Positions 35,566-44,205 of a stretch of DNA of 64,000 nucleotides are shown piece after piece. This DNA comes from Paraburkholderia elongata (GTDB lineage: Bacteria > Pseudomonadota > Gammaproteobacteria > Burkholderiales > Burkholderiaceae), in the NCBI RefSeq assembly GCF_013177735.1, contig NZ_WOEZ01000092.1:1-64000 (forward strand), given 5' to 3'. A model generated the notes under the pieces. It was not told the DNA's origin. It worked only from the letters and a program-made list of their open reading frames with translations, and searched no databases. How positions within the stretch are numbered: the first letter of the stretch is position 1; every line of letters starts with the position of its first letter. A program made the position numbers and the translations under genes.

Positions 35566-37716
35566 ATGAAAACCATCGACTTCCAGATCGACGCAGACGG
35601 CATCGCGCGGGTTGGCATCGACGTACCGGGGCGGACGATAAACGTCTTCGTTCCAGAACTGCTGACGGACCTGGCGAGCGTCGTGGAAGCGATCCGCACG
35701 CGCGACGACATTCGAGGTGCAATCCTGACCTCGGCCAAGGCAAGCGGGTTTATAGCGGGCGCGGACCTCAAGGACTTCGCGACCGCGCATGATCGACGCG
35801 TATCGGCGCAGTCGGCGCGCGACATGACATTGCATGCGTCGCAGATCTTCCGCAGCCTCGAGACGAGCGGCAAACCGGTCGTGGCGGCAATCAACGGACT
35901 GGCGCTGGGCGGCGGTTATGAACTGTGCCTTGCGTGCCACTATCGCGTCCTGGTCGACGATCCGAAGGCCGTGGTGGGGCTGCCCGAGGTGACAGTGGGA
36001 CTGCTGCCGGGAGCGGGCGGAACCCAGCGCCTGCCCCGGCTGATCGGGATCGAACGCGCGATACCGTTGCTGCTCGACGGGCGCCATGTCGGGCCGGTGG
36101 ACGCGCTGCGAATGGGGCTCGTCGACAAGGTGGTCGCTCGGGATCTCGTGTACGCGACCGCGCGCGAATGGGTGCTCGCCCATCCTGCCGCGTGTCAGCC
36201 ATGGGACGTCAAGGGATTCAAGGTGCCCGGCGGCGCAGGCGCGCTCGCGCCGCACGCGGCAAAGACGTTCGGGTTGGGCGTCGCGGCGCTGCGCGCGGCG
36301 ACGCGGGACAACTATCCGGCGCCCGGCGCGATCCAGTCCTGCGTCTATGAAGGAACGCAGTTACCGCTCGACGCGGCACTGCGGGTCGAGGCAAGCTATT
36401 TCGGCAGTCTCCTTGCCGGATCGGTGGCCCGTAATCTGATGCGTACACTGTTCTTCAACAAGCTGGCCGCGGACAAAGGCGTCGGACGACCCGGCCTTCC
36501 CGACGAGAAAGTCGTAAAACTCGGCGTGCTGGGGGCCGGCATGATGGGCAGTGGCATTACCTATGCGGCCGCCGTATCGGGAATCGACGTGGTGCTGCTG
36601 GACGCGAATCAGGCGGCCGCCGAGCAAGGCAAGGCACGTTGCGCCGCGCTGCTCGCGAAGGAGGTGGCGAAGGGGCGGCGCAGCGAACAGGCCGCGTCTG
36701 ACGTACTCGCGCGCATCACGCCTTCGGATGCATTCGCATCTGTCGCGGACTGTGACCTGGTGGTCGAAGCCGTCTTTGAGAATCGCGAGATCAAAGCTGA
36801 CGTGATCCGGAAGGCAGAGGCGGTTCTGCCGAAATCGGCCGTATTCGCGAGCAACACCTCGACGTTGCCGATCACGGGACTCGCCCAACACAGTATGCGC
36901 CCCGGCCAGCTCATCGGCATCCACTTCTTCTCGCCGGTGGAGCGCATGCAGCTCGTCGAAGTCATCGTGGGGCGAGACACGTCGGAGTCGACCCTCGCGC
37001 GTGCGCTCGGGTTCATCAAGCAGCTCCGCAAGACTCCAATCGTCGTGAACGACAGCCCGGGCTTCTATACGAGCCGGATCTTCTGCGCGTTTGTTGATGA
37101 AGGCATGGCGATGCTGGCGCAAGGCGTGGCGCCCGCGCTCATCGAAAACGCCGCGAGGCAGGCCGGGATGGCGACAGGGCCGCTTGCCGTGACCGACGAG
37201 GTCTCGCTCGAACTTCAGAAGCAGGTCATCGACCAGGCAATCGCGGACGGTCTGCCCGATCGCTGCCTGCGGCAGCACGCCGCTCCGGTCGTCGAGAAGC
37301 TGACATCCATGGGTCGTCTTGGCCGCAAGGCGGGAATGGGGTTCTATGACTATCCGCAGGGTGCGAAAAAGCACTTGTGGAATGGCCTGAGTGCACTTTA
37401 CCCGCTGCTGGAGCGGCAGCCTTCCGTCGAGGAGGTCAAGCGGCGGCTGCTCTATATTCAGGCGCTCGAAGCCGCCCGCTGCATCGAGGAAGGCGTCCTG
37501 ACGGACGCGGCCAACGCGGATATCGGTGCCGTGATGGGGCTCGGGTTTCCGACATGGACGGGGGGCACACTGTCGCTGATCGAGACGATCGGCCTGAGCA
37601 CGTTTGTCGCAGAGTGCGACGGGTTTGCGTTGCAGTTTGGCGAACGCTTCCAGCCGTCGGAATGGTTGCGCAGACGCGCAAACGCGAACGAGCCGTTTTT
37701 TGCGCAACCGGCGTAA
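35566..37716 (+). CDS. Fused enoyl-CoA hydratase / 3-hydroxyacyl-CoA dehydrogenase 1
   Basis: FadB/FadJ-type bifunctional enzyme of 716 aa. The N-terminal crotonase domain (about 1-190) has GFIAGADLKDF, NGLALGGGYELCLACHY and EVTVGLLPGAGGTQRLPR, with both catalytic Glu. The Rossmann domain (from about 305) has KLGVLGAGMMGSGITYAA, and the dehydrogenase His is in GIHFFSPVERMQLVEVI; two C-terminal 3HCDH domains end the protein. It hydrates and oxidises acyl-CoA in the same cycle as thiolase 1 upstream and the ACAD 25 bp downstream. Confidence 0.94.
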   Translation: MKTIDFQIDADGIARVGIDVPGRTINVFVPELLTDLASVVEAIRTRDDIRGAILTSAKASGFIAGADLKDFATAHDRRVSAQSARDMTLHASQIFRSLETSGKPVVAAINGLALGGGYELCLACHYRVLVDDPKAVVGLPEVTVGLLPGAGGTQRLPRLIGIERAIPLLLDGRHVGPVDALRMGLVDKVVARDLVYATAREWVLAHPAACQPWDVKGFKVPGGAGALAPHAAKTFGLGVAALRAATRDNYPAPGAIQSCVYEGTQLPLDAALRVEASYFGSLLAGSVARNLMRTLFFNKLAADKGVGRPGLPDEKVVKLGVLGAGMMGSGITYAAAVSGIDVVLLDANQAAAEQGKARCAALLAKEVAKGRRSEQAASDVLARITPSDAFASVADCDLVVEAVFENREIKADVIRKAEAVLPKSAVFASNTSTLPITGLAQHSMRPGQLIGIHFFSPVERMQLVEVIVGRDTSESTLARALGFIKQLRKTPIVVNDSPGFYTSRIFCAFVDEGMAMLAQGVAPALIENAARQAGMATGPLAVTDEVSLELQKQVIDQAIADGLPDRCLRQHAAPVVEKLTSMGRLGRKAGMGFYDYPQGAKKHLWNGLSALYPLLERQPSVEEVKRRLLYIQALEAARCIEEGVLTDAANADIGAVMGLGFPTWTGGTLSLIETIGLSTFVAECDGFALQFGERFQPSEWLRRRANANEPFFAQPA

Positions 37717-37741
37717 CGACTTAGCGCGAGGGTACTTGAAC

Positions 37742-38902
37742 ATGCGACGCACTCATTTCGACGCGGATCATCTCGCGTTCCGGGACACGGTCAGCCGCTT
37801 TTTTCAGGGGGAAATCGGCCCGCACGCCGAACGTTGGCGCGAACAAGGCTTCGTCGATCGCCAAGCCTTTCGGAAGGCGGGTGAGCAGGGCTATCTGCTC
37901 ATGTGGGCACCGGAGATTTACGGGGGACTGGACCTGACCGATCTGCGCTTCGAACAAATCCTGTACGAGGAGAACGTTCGCCACGGCGAACTCGGCTTTT
38001 ACATCAACCTTCACTCACGCGTCGTCGCGCCATATCTCGGCACGTTCGGAACGGACGAGCAGAAGGCGCGCTATCTGCCGCCCGCAATCCGTGGCGAAGA
38101 GATTCTCGCGATCGCGATGACGGAGCCAGGAGCGGGAAGCGATCTCGCCGGCATGACGTCGCGCGCACAGGACATGGGCGACCATTGGCTGCTCAACGGC
38201 GCGAAGACGTACATCTCGAATGGCAGTCTGGCCGACGTGGTCATCGTCGCCGCGAGGACCGTGCCTGCAAGCCGTCACGGAATCGGCCTGTTCATCGTTG
38301 ATGCGGGCATGCCGGGATTCAGGCGCGGCAACAGGCTGCGGAAGATCGGCTTGCATGCGCAAGACACGGCGGAGCTGTTCTTCGACGATGTGAGGGTATC
38401 CAAGAGCCATGTCCTGGGCGACCCGACCAAGGGTTTCGTCTACATGTCGGAACTGCTTGCGGAGGAGCGCCTGCAGGTCGCCATCGGGTCGATTGCGCAC
38501 GCGCAGGTGGCGTTCGACATCACGCTCGACTTCATCAAAGAAAGGAAAGCGTTCGGCCGGTCGCTCGGATCGTTCCAGCACCTTCGTTTCGAGATGGCCG
38601 GGATGCGGGCGCAGCTCGATGCCGCGCAGGCGCTGGTCGATCACTGCGTGATGGAAGCGAACGCGGGGGCGCTCACGGCTGTCATGGCATCGGAGGCGAA
38701 GCTTCTTGCGACCGACCTCGAGAACCGGGTGATCGATACGTGTGTGCAGTTCCATGGCGGTGCCGGCTACATGGAGGAGTACCGCATCGCGCGGATGTTC
38801 GCCGATGCGCGCGTATCACGGATTTTTGCGGGCACCAATGAAATCATGAAAGAGATCATTGGTCGCGACCTGGGACTCGACGACAGGAAACACAAGCAAT
38901 GA
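37742..38902 (+). CDS. Acyl-CoA dehydrogenase (long-chain type)
   Basis: Protein of 386 aa, ATG 37742. It has AMTEPGAGSDLAGM, KTYISNGSLADVVIVAART, FFDDVRV and the C-terminal FAGTNEIMKEIIGRDLGL. The Glu of the usual YEGT position is missing, and E242 in LAEERLQV takes the place of the helix-G base of long-chain ACAD and isovaleryl-CoA dehydrogenase. It supplies the first oxidation of the cycle. Its last four bases overlap the start of the NPD-like gene (ATGA), so the two are translationally coupled. Confidence 0.93.
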   Translation: MRRTHFDADHLAFRDTVSRFFQGEIGPHAERWREQGFVDRQAFRKAGEQGYLLMWAPEIYGGLDLTDLRFEQILYEENVRHGELGFYINLHSRVVAPYLGTFGTDEQKARYLPPAIRGEEILAIAMTEPGAGSDLAGMTSRAQDMGDHWLLNGAKTYISNGSLADVVIVAARTVPASRHGIGLFIVDAGMPGFRRGNRLRKIGLHAQDTAELFFDDVRVSKSHVLGDPTKGFVYMSELLAEERLQVAIGSIAHAQVAFDITLDFIKERKAFGRSLGSFQHLRFEMAGMRAQLDAAQALVDHCVMEANAGALTAVMASEAKLLATDLENRVIDTCVQFHGGAGYMEEYRIARMFADARVSRIFAGTNEIMKEIIGRDLGLDDRKHKQ

Positions 38903-39873
38903 GGACGCGTGTCACCGAAATTTTGGGTATTCGCTACCCGATCATCCAAGGCGGGATGATGTGGGTGGGAACCGCGGAGATGGCCTCGGCGGTGTCTAAT
39001 GCCGGCGGTCTCGGCACGCTCACCGCACTCACTCAGCCGACACCGGATGCGCTGGCGGCCGAAATCAAACGCTGCCGCGCGATGACATCGCGACCGTTCG
39101 CAGTGAACCTGACGATCCTGCCAGCAGCGAGCCCGCCACCATACGAGGCCTACCTGGATGCCGCGTTGCAGGCGGGCGTCAGGATCATCGAAACTGCGGG
39201 CAACAGCCCGAAAGCGTTCATTGAAAAGATCAAGGCCGCCGGCGGCGTCATCATCCACAAGTGCACCACCGTCAGACATGCATTGTCCGCGCAACGCAAC
39301 GGCGTCGACATTGTGAGCATAGACGGCTTCGAGTGCGCGGGTCATCCCGGCGAGGACGATGTGTCGGGGCTGATCCTGATCCCGCGCGCCGTTCAGGCGC
39401 TCGAGATTCCGGTGGTCGCGTCGGGGGGCATAGGAGACGGACGGGGCATGGCGGCCGCATTCATGCTCGGCGCGCAAGGCGTCAACATGGGCACGCGCTT
39501 TTGCGCGACGGTCGAGGCTCCTATTCATCCGCATATCAAGGACGCGCTCGTTCGGGCAACGGAACGGGACACGCAGTTGATCTTCCGGACGCTGAACAAT
39601 ACCGCGCGCGTGTTCAAGAATGCCGTTGCCGATGAGGTCGTCGCCATCGAGCGCGGGCCGGGCGGTTGCGAGTTCAAGGACATTCACCCGCTGGTGGCCG
39701 GTGCGCGCGGCAAGGTCGCGCTTGCGAAAGGTGATATCGACGGCGGCATCATCACGGCGGGCCAGGTGATCGGGCTGATCCACGACATTCCGACATGCGA
39801 AGCCCTCATCGAGCGGATGGTCGCCGAATGTCGCACTCGATTGCAGCAGGTGCTGGCGCGACTCGTGGACTGA
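38899..39873 (+). CDS. NPD-like flavoprotein (IpdC-type candidate)
   Basis: FMN-binding TIM barrel of 324 aa: TEILGIRYPIIQGGMMWVG, VSNAGGLGTLTALT, GVIIHKCTTVRHALSAQ, IPVVASGGIGDGRGMAAAF and GAQGVNMGTRFCAT. The ordinary nitronate monooxygenase His is replaced by a C-T-T context. It resembles the NPD-family protein IpdC of actinobacterial steroid C/D-ring degradation in order of motifs, where it acts on a CoA intermediate; its place inside a beta-oxidation operon with a 4-bp overlap supports a CoA substrate. The IpdC link is tentative. Confidence 0.82.
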   Translation: MRTRVTEILGIRYPIIQGGMMWVGTAEMASAVSNAGGLGTLTALTQPTPDALAAEIKRCRAMTSRPFAVNLTILPAASPPPYEAYLDAALQAGVRIIETAGNSPKAFIEKIKAAGGVIIHKCTTVRHALSAQRNGVDIVSIDGFECAGHPGEDDVSGLILIPRAVQALEIPVVASGGIGDGRGMAAAFMLGAQGVNMGTRFCATVEAPIHPHIKDALVRATERDTQLIFRTLNNTARVFKNAVADEVVAIERGPGGCEFKDIHPLVAGARGKVALAKGDIDGGIITAGQVIGLIHDIPTCEALIERMVAECRTRLQQVLARLVD

Positions 39874-39996
39874 ACGCTGGCGGCCGCGCCCGATTGGGGT
39901 CCGCGACGAGATCGCGATGACCCGACGGAGGCGCGCTGCTGGCGTGCGGAAGCGCGGCGTTGGTCGTGTTGAATCAACCGGCAAAAGGACATCGGC

Positions 39997-42156
39997 ATGA
40001 TTTGGGAAGGGAAAATTTTGTGCCTCACACGTCTGGAAGACGGTGTGGCGGAGCTGTGCTTCGATCGTCGGGGGCAGACGGTCAATGTGCTGGATCGGGC
40101 CGCGCTTGAGGAGCTTGAGGCTGCGCTTGACGCCTTGTACGCCGCCGACGATATCCGCGGACTCATCGTCACGAGCGCCAAGGATTCTTTCATTGTCGGC
40201 GCCGATATCTTCGAATTCTCGAGAACGTTTTGCCTGCCCGAAGCCGAGTTGCGCGCCTGGGATGCTGCATGCAGTGCGATCTTCACCCGTCTGGAAGATG
40301 TGCCGTTTCCGAGTGTGTCGGCCATCAACGGTGCGGCGCTCGGTGGTGGCCTGGAACTGGCACTGACAAGCGACTTCAGGGTCGCCGCGACGACGGCGCA
40401 GGTTGGACTCCCCGAGGTCGGGCTCGGCATCGTGCCGGGATTCGGCGGGACAGTGCGCCTGCCTCGCATTGCCGGTGCAGTGGTTGCACTCGACTGGATC
40501 GTCGGCGCGGGCACGAGAACGATAGCGGTCGCACGGGAGGCCGGTGTCGTCGACGTCGTGTGTGAACTCCCGAGCCTCCGAAGCACGGCGCTGTCGTGCC
40601 TGCGCGAGGCGATCGGTCGCCCCGATGCGTGGATGGCGCGCCGGCGCGCGCGGCTGGCGCCTTGCGAGGTATCGAACGACGCACTGGAGCGGGCAAAGAC
40701 CGCCGCGAAGCGCTACGGCCGGCATTTTCCGGCAGCCGCTGCTGCGGTCGACCTGATCGGCGACGCGGCGTCGCTCGCGCGAGAGGGGGCACTCGAACTC
40801 GAAGCCGACACGTTCGCGAGCCTGGCGAAGACCCAGGCGGCCGCATCGTTGACCGGCATCTTCATCAACGAGCAGGCGCTGAAGAAAAAAAGCCGCGATG
40901 CAGCGCGCGTTGCCCATTCGGTGCGCAGGGCCGCGGTGCTCGGGGCGGGCATCATGGGGGGCGGCATCGCGTACCAGAGCGCATTGCGTGGCACGCCGAT
41001 CATCATGAAGGATATCGCACCGACGGCGCTGGATCTGGGGATGAGCGAAGCCGGGAAGCTGCTCGGGAAGCAGGTCGGTAGCGGCAGGATGTCGGGCGAC
41101 GCAGCGCGGAAAGTGCAGCAAAGCATCGTGCCGACGCTCGACTTTGACGGTTTCGACGGCGTGGATCTCGTGATTGAGGCCGTCGTCGAGAAGCTCGGCG
41201 TGAAGCACGATATGCTGGCAGAGGTGGAGCAGCGAATCCCTGAGGACGCGGTGCTGGTGTCGAACACATCCTCGCTGTCGATCGCCGAACTGTCGACGGC
41301 ATTGGCTCGCCCGGAGCGTTTTGCCGGCATGCATTTCTTCAACCCGGTGCCGCAGATGCCGCTCGTCGAAGTGATTCGTGCACCGCGAACCTCGCCGCAG
41401 ACCATTGCAACTGTCGTCAGCTTTGCGCGGTCGATGGGCAAGACACCGGTGGTTGTCTCCGACTGTCCGGGATTTCTTGTCAATCGGATCCTGACCGCCT
41501 ATATCATGGGCTTCCTCTTACTCGTACATGATGGGGGAGACTTTGTCGCGATCGACACGGCGATGGAGGCGTTTGGCTGGCCGATGGGACCGGCCTATTT
41601 GCAGGACGTCGTCGGCATGGATACGGCTTCGCATGTGATCGACGTCATCAGCGACGGTTATCGCGATCGAATGAATTTTTCCGGTCGGCATGCGGTCAAG
41701 CTGATGGCCGGCGCCGGGCGCCTCGGTCAAAAGAGTGGACTCGGATTCTACCGGTACGAGCCGGACGAGAAAGGTCGCATGCGGAAGCTGCCTGCGGATG
41801 AGACGCATGCGTTACTTGTGTCGGCGCAGTCGAACGGTGTCCGTGATTTTCCGGTGGAAGAAATCATACAGCGAATGATGCTGCCGATGATCATCGAGGC
41901 CGCGCGCTGCCTTGAGGAGGGGGTCGCGGAATCGCCCGGCGACATCGACATGAGCCTGGTTCTCGGGGTGGGATTCCCTCGTCATCTGGGCGGCGCGTTG
42001 CGATATGCCGACACGTTGGGTGCGCGGTGGATCGTGGAGGCATGCGAACGCCTGGCGCCACTTGGACCGCTATACGAGCCGAGCCCGCGGCTGCGGAGCA
42101 TGGCTGAGCGTAACGGGCGTTTCTTTGATGACGCAGATGGCCGTCTCGAGCACTGA
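39997..42156 (+). CDS. Fused enoyl-CoA hydratase / 3-hydroxyacyl-CoA dehydrogenase 2
   Basis: Second bifunctional enzyme, 719 aa, ATG 39997 with AAAAGGA 7 nt upstream. Crotonase part: FIVGADIFEF, NGAALGGGLELALTSDF and EVGLGIVPGFGGTVRLPR. Dehydrogenase part: AAVLGAGIMGGGIAYQSA, SNTSSLSIAELS and GMHFFNPVPQMPLVEVIR. It diverges clearly from copy 1 (the lysine-rich linker KKKSRDAARV is different), so the two probably serve different acyl chains. It lies 123 bp after the NPD gene and may be a fifth member of that operon. Confidence 0.93.
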   Translation: MIWEGKILCLTRLEDGVAELCFDRRGQTVNVLDRAALEELEAALDALYAADDIRGLIVTSAKDSFIVGADIFEFSRTFCLPEAELRAWDAACSAIFTRLEDVPFPSVSAINGAALGGGLELALTSDFRVAATTAQVGLPEVGLGIVPGFGGTVRLPRIAGAVVALDWIVGAGTRTIAVAREAGVVDVVCELPSLRSTALSCLREAIGRPDAWMARRRARLAPCEVSNDALERAKTAAKRYGRHFPAAAAAVDLIGDAASLAREGALELEADTFASLAKTQAAASLTGIFINEQALKKKSRDAARVAHSVRRAAVLGAGIMGGGIAYQSALRGTPIIMKDIAPTALDLGMSEAGKLLGKQVGSGRMSGDAARKVQQSIVPTLDFDGFDGVDLVIEAVVEKLGVKHDMLAEVEQRIPEDAVLVSNTSSLSIAELSTALARPERFAGMHFFNPVPQMPLVEVIRAPRTSPQTIATVVSFARSMGKTPVVVSDCPGFLVNRILTAYIMGFLLLVHDGGDFVAIDTAMEAFGWPMGPAYLQDVVGMDTASHVIDVISDGYRDRMNFSGRHAVKLMAGAGRLGQKSGLGFYRYEPDEKGRMRKLPADETHALLVSAQSNGVRDFPVEEIIQRMMLPMIIEAARCLEEGVAESPGDIDMSLVLGVGFPRHLGGALRYADTLGARWIVEACERLAPLGPLYEPSPRLRSMAERNGRFFDDADGRLEH

Positions 42157-42244
42157 CATCGATACAGCCGGGTGCGCTGGCCGTAGACGATCCCCGGTTG
42201 TTCGAATCAGGTGACGGCATCACAAAGGAATTCACTTCAATTTT

Positions 42245-42299
42245 GCACGAGTGAAATCCGGGAGGTATCTCCGGTCAGTTCACGCGGGGTGCCTACGAT
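42245..42299 (+). promoter_or_regulatory. Box 2 promoter of the DoxX gene
   Basis: GCACGAGTGAAATCC (42245-42259) matches 14 of 15 bases; TACGAT (42294-42299) follows after 34 nt as a -10. The CTARTCG part at the -35 position is less conserved (CCGGTCA). Confidence 0.6.
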
Positions 42300-42378
42300 C
42301 ATTTTCAGGGTCTCAGATTGCCCGGATATCGGGATCACGATTCAATTCACTTTCAATTACTTCTTTGGGGACTACGCC

Positions 42379-42804
42379 ATGAAATCACTATCAACCAATT
42401 CGTACCAAGCGTTTGCGCTGGTCGGCCGAGTTCTCTTGGCCACCATATTTCTTGTCAGCGGGTTCGGCAAACTTGTAGCCGCCAGTGCGACCATGGGATA
42501 TATAGCGTCGGTCGGATTGCCTGCACCCATGCTCGGTTATGCCGTCGCATTGACACTCGAGATTGGTGGCGGCTTGCTACTGATCGTCGGCTACCAGACG
42601 CGGCTGGTGGCGACGCTGCTGGCCATGTTCTCGATCCTCACTGCGCTCTTCTTTCATCACGCGTTCGGCGATCAGAACCAGATGTTTCATTTTCTGAAGG
42701 ATCTCGCCATTGCCGGGGGGCTCGTCCAGGTCATCGCGTTTGGCGCGGGCGCATATAGCCTCGATGGTCGTCGCGGTTTGCCGGAAGTTCGTGCTGCATG
42801 GTGA
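42379..42804 (+). CDS. DoxX family membrane protein
   Basis: Protein of 141 aa with four membrane helices; ATG 42379 after GGGGAC (8 nt). DoxX features: GRVLLATIFLVSGFGKL, LTLEIGGGLLLIVGYQTR and FFHHAFGDQNQMFHFLKDLA. Related proteins are quinone-linked or detoxification membrane subunits, often beside azoreductase and pirin genes. It shares box 2 with both of those here and is followed by a LysR regulator, which suggests a quinone/electrophile stress unit. Confidence 0.9.
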   Translation: MKSLSTNSYQAFALVGRVLLATIFLVSGFGKLVAASATMGYIASVGLPAPMLGYAVALTLEIGGGLLLIVGYQTRLVATLLAMFSILTALFFHHAFGDQNQMFHFLKDLAIAGGLVQVIAFGAGAYSLDGRRGLPEVRAAW

Positions 42805-42849
42805 ACCACGGCGAGTCAGGCGTGGCCGCCACGTCTGAACCGTCGTTCC

Positions 42850-42880
42850 GGGCGGGGTGTGCCTCTGGCACAGCCCGCCC
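42850..42880 (+). terminator. Hairpin after DoxX
   Basis: GGGCGGG (42850-42856) and CCCGCCC (42874-42880) with inner TGTGCC/GGCACA form a 13-bp stem with one mismatch and a 3-nt loop. No T-tract follows; it most likely separates DoxX from the LysR gene. Confidence 0.5.
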
Positions 42881-43084
42881 GCCGTTGGCGCAACGACAGC
42901 AAGCACGATCGCACGTTCGTCGCACGGCGATGTCGTCGGCGGACGCCTGATGGGGCATACTTGGTGAAATCGCTTGCCGTCAATACGGCAACGTAATAAC
43001 CAGGGGCATGTCTTTACTTGAAATCGCGAAGTACCAGTCCGATCGAAAGGGGCCACGTCTCTGTTACGAACATGGAGACAATCG

Positions 43085-44005
43085 ATGGTGGACCTGAACG
43101 ATGTGGCGCTCTTCATCAATGTCGTCAAGGCCGGCAGTTTTGCGGAAGCGGCCCGGCGCCTCGGATTGCCGGCGAACACCGCGAGCAGGCGGGTCCAGGC
43201 GCTAGAGCAGGATCTCGGAGCGCGCCTGATGCAGCGCTCGACGCGCCGGCTTGTATTGACCGATGCGGGTCAGAGGCTGTTCTCTCAAAGCGCCGCGCAG
43301 ATCGAATCCGTGACGCAGTCTGCCCAGGAGATTTCCGAAGGCAACGCAAATCCCTGCGGGAAGGTGCGCGTGGCCGCGCCGGCGGATTTCTTTCTTATCC
43401 TGCCGATCGACCGGGTGAACGAGTTTCTGATGGCCAATCCGCGAGTCCGGTTGGAATTCATCCTGAGCGACAATCGAGCCGATCTGCTCGCCGAAGGAAT
43501 CGATGTGGCGCTGCGGATCGGCAAGGGAATCGAGCCGAATCTGGTCGCCCGGCAGATAGGCTGGATCAGCGGCGGCCTAGTGGCGAGTCCCGCGTACCTC
43601 GACGCGCATGGCATGCCCAAATCGCCGTCCGATCTGTCGGATCACGACTGCATTGCGATCCCGACGAATCTGTCGGGTTATACGACATGGCGTCTCGAAG
43701 GACCAGATGGAGAGCACGAGGTCGCGGTCAGGGGGCGGTTTCACGTCAACAGCGTTCAGTCCCAGATCTACGCCACGCTCGGCGGTTGCGGTATTGCACT
43801 GCTTCCAGTCGCGACCACGCTCGAGCATCTGGAGGCCGGGCGACTAGTGCGGGTGCTTCCCGAGTACGGTATCCATCGGGTTGGCGTCTACTTCGTCTTT
43901 CTCGATCGACGACAACTGCCGCGCGCGGTAAGCGCATTCATCGACTTCGCGATGACGAAGATTCTCGACGCAAAAAGCATTGAGCCGCTCGCGTCCGCCG
44001 GATAG
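43085..44005 (+). CDS. LysR family transcriptional regulator
   Basis: Protein of 306 aa, ATG 43085 (GGAGACA upstream). N-terminal winged helix: VDLNDVALFINVVKAGSFAE, ARRLGLPANTASRRVQALEQ; then a PBP2-type effector domain (GKVRVAAPADFFLILPID, LAEGIDVALRIGKG). It belongs to the CrgA-like group (effector domain with RIG and the SP-A-Y-L-D segment). It is the nearest regulator to DoxX, so it is the best candidate for recognising box 2; the box spans about -61 to -47 with a second conserved block near -35, which is how LysR activators are commonly placed. Confidence 0.92.
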   Translation: MVDLNDVALFINVVKAGSFAEAARRLGLPANTASRRVQALEQDLGARLMQRSTRRLVLTDAGQRLFSQSAAQIESVTQSAQEISEGNANPCGKVRVAAPADFFLILPIDRVNEFLMANPRVRLEFILSDNRADLLAEGIDVALRIGKGIEPNLVARQIGWISGGLVASPAYLDAHGMPKSPSDLSDHDCIAIPTNLSGYTTWRLEGPDGEHEVAVRGRFHVNSVQSQIYATLGGCGIALLPVATTLEHLEAGRLVRVLPEYGIHRVGVYFVFLDRRQLPRAVSAFIDFAMTKILDAKSIEPLASAG

Positions 44006-44049
44006 GGCGCAGAGCAGCGCGAGCGCGCGATGATCGAGATGGCTGCAAG

Positions 44050-44094
44050 ATCGTCGTATTCGACGATGACCGCCAGGTTTCCGGTTCCTATACT
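44050..44094 (+). promoter_or_regulatory. Box 1 promoter of thiolase 2
   Basis: ATCGTCGTATTCGACGAT (44050-44067) is a fully symmetric 18-mer apart from the central bases. After 21 nt comes TATACT (44089-44094), the best -10 of all the sites. Confidence 0.75.
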
Positions 44095-44205
44095 GCGGAC
44101 AAGGTCGCCTGGTGACCGACGCGCGAGCTGCCTGATCGAAGTTCGGAATTGTATGGCCGCGGCGCGCGTTCTCGTCTTTTCAATTTACGTACTCGAGAGG
44201 TCAGC

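Noticed and set aside
38767..41334. An 855-codon open frame on the minus strand
   Set aside because: It lies antisense to the ACAD, NPD and hydratase/dehydrogenase genes, is Arg- and His-rich without domains, and has no ribosome site; it results from high GC content.
42961..42972. GGTGAAATCG upstream of the LysR gene as a further box 2
   Set aside because: Only the core GTGAAATC matches; flanking bases, second block and -10 spacing are not conserved.
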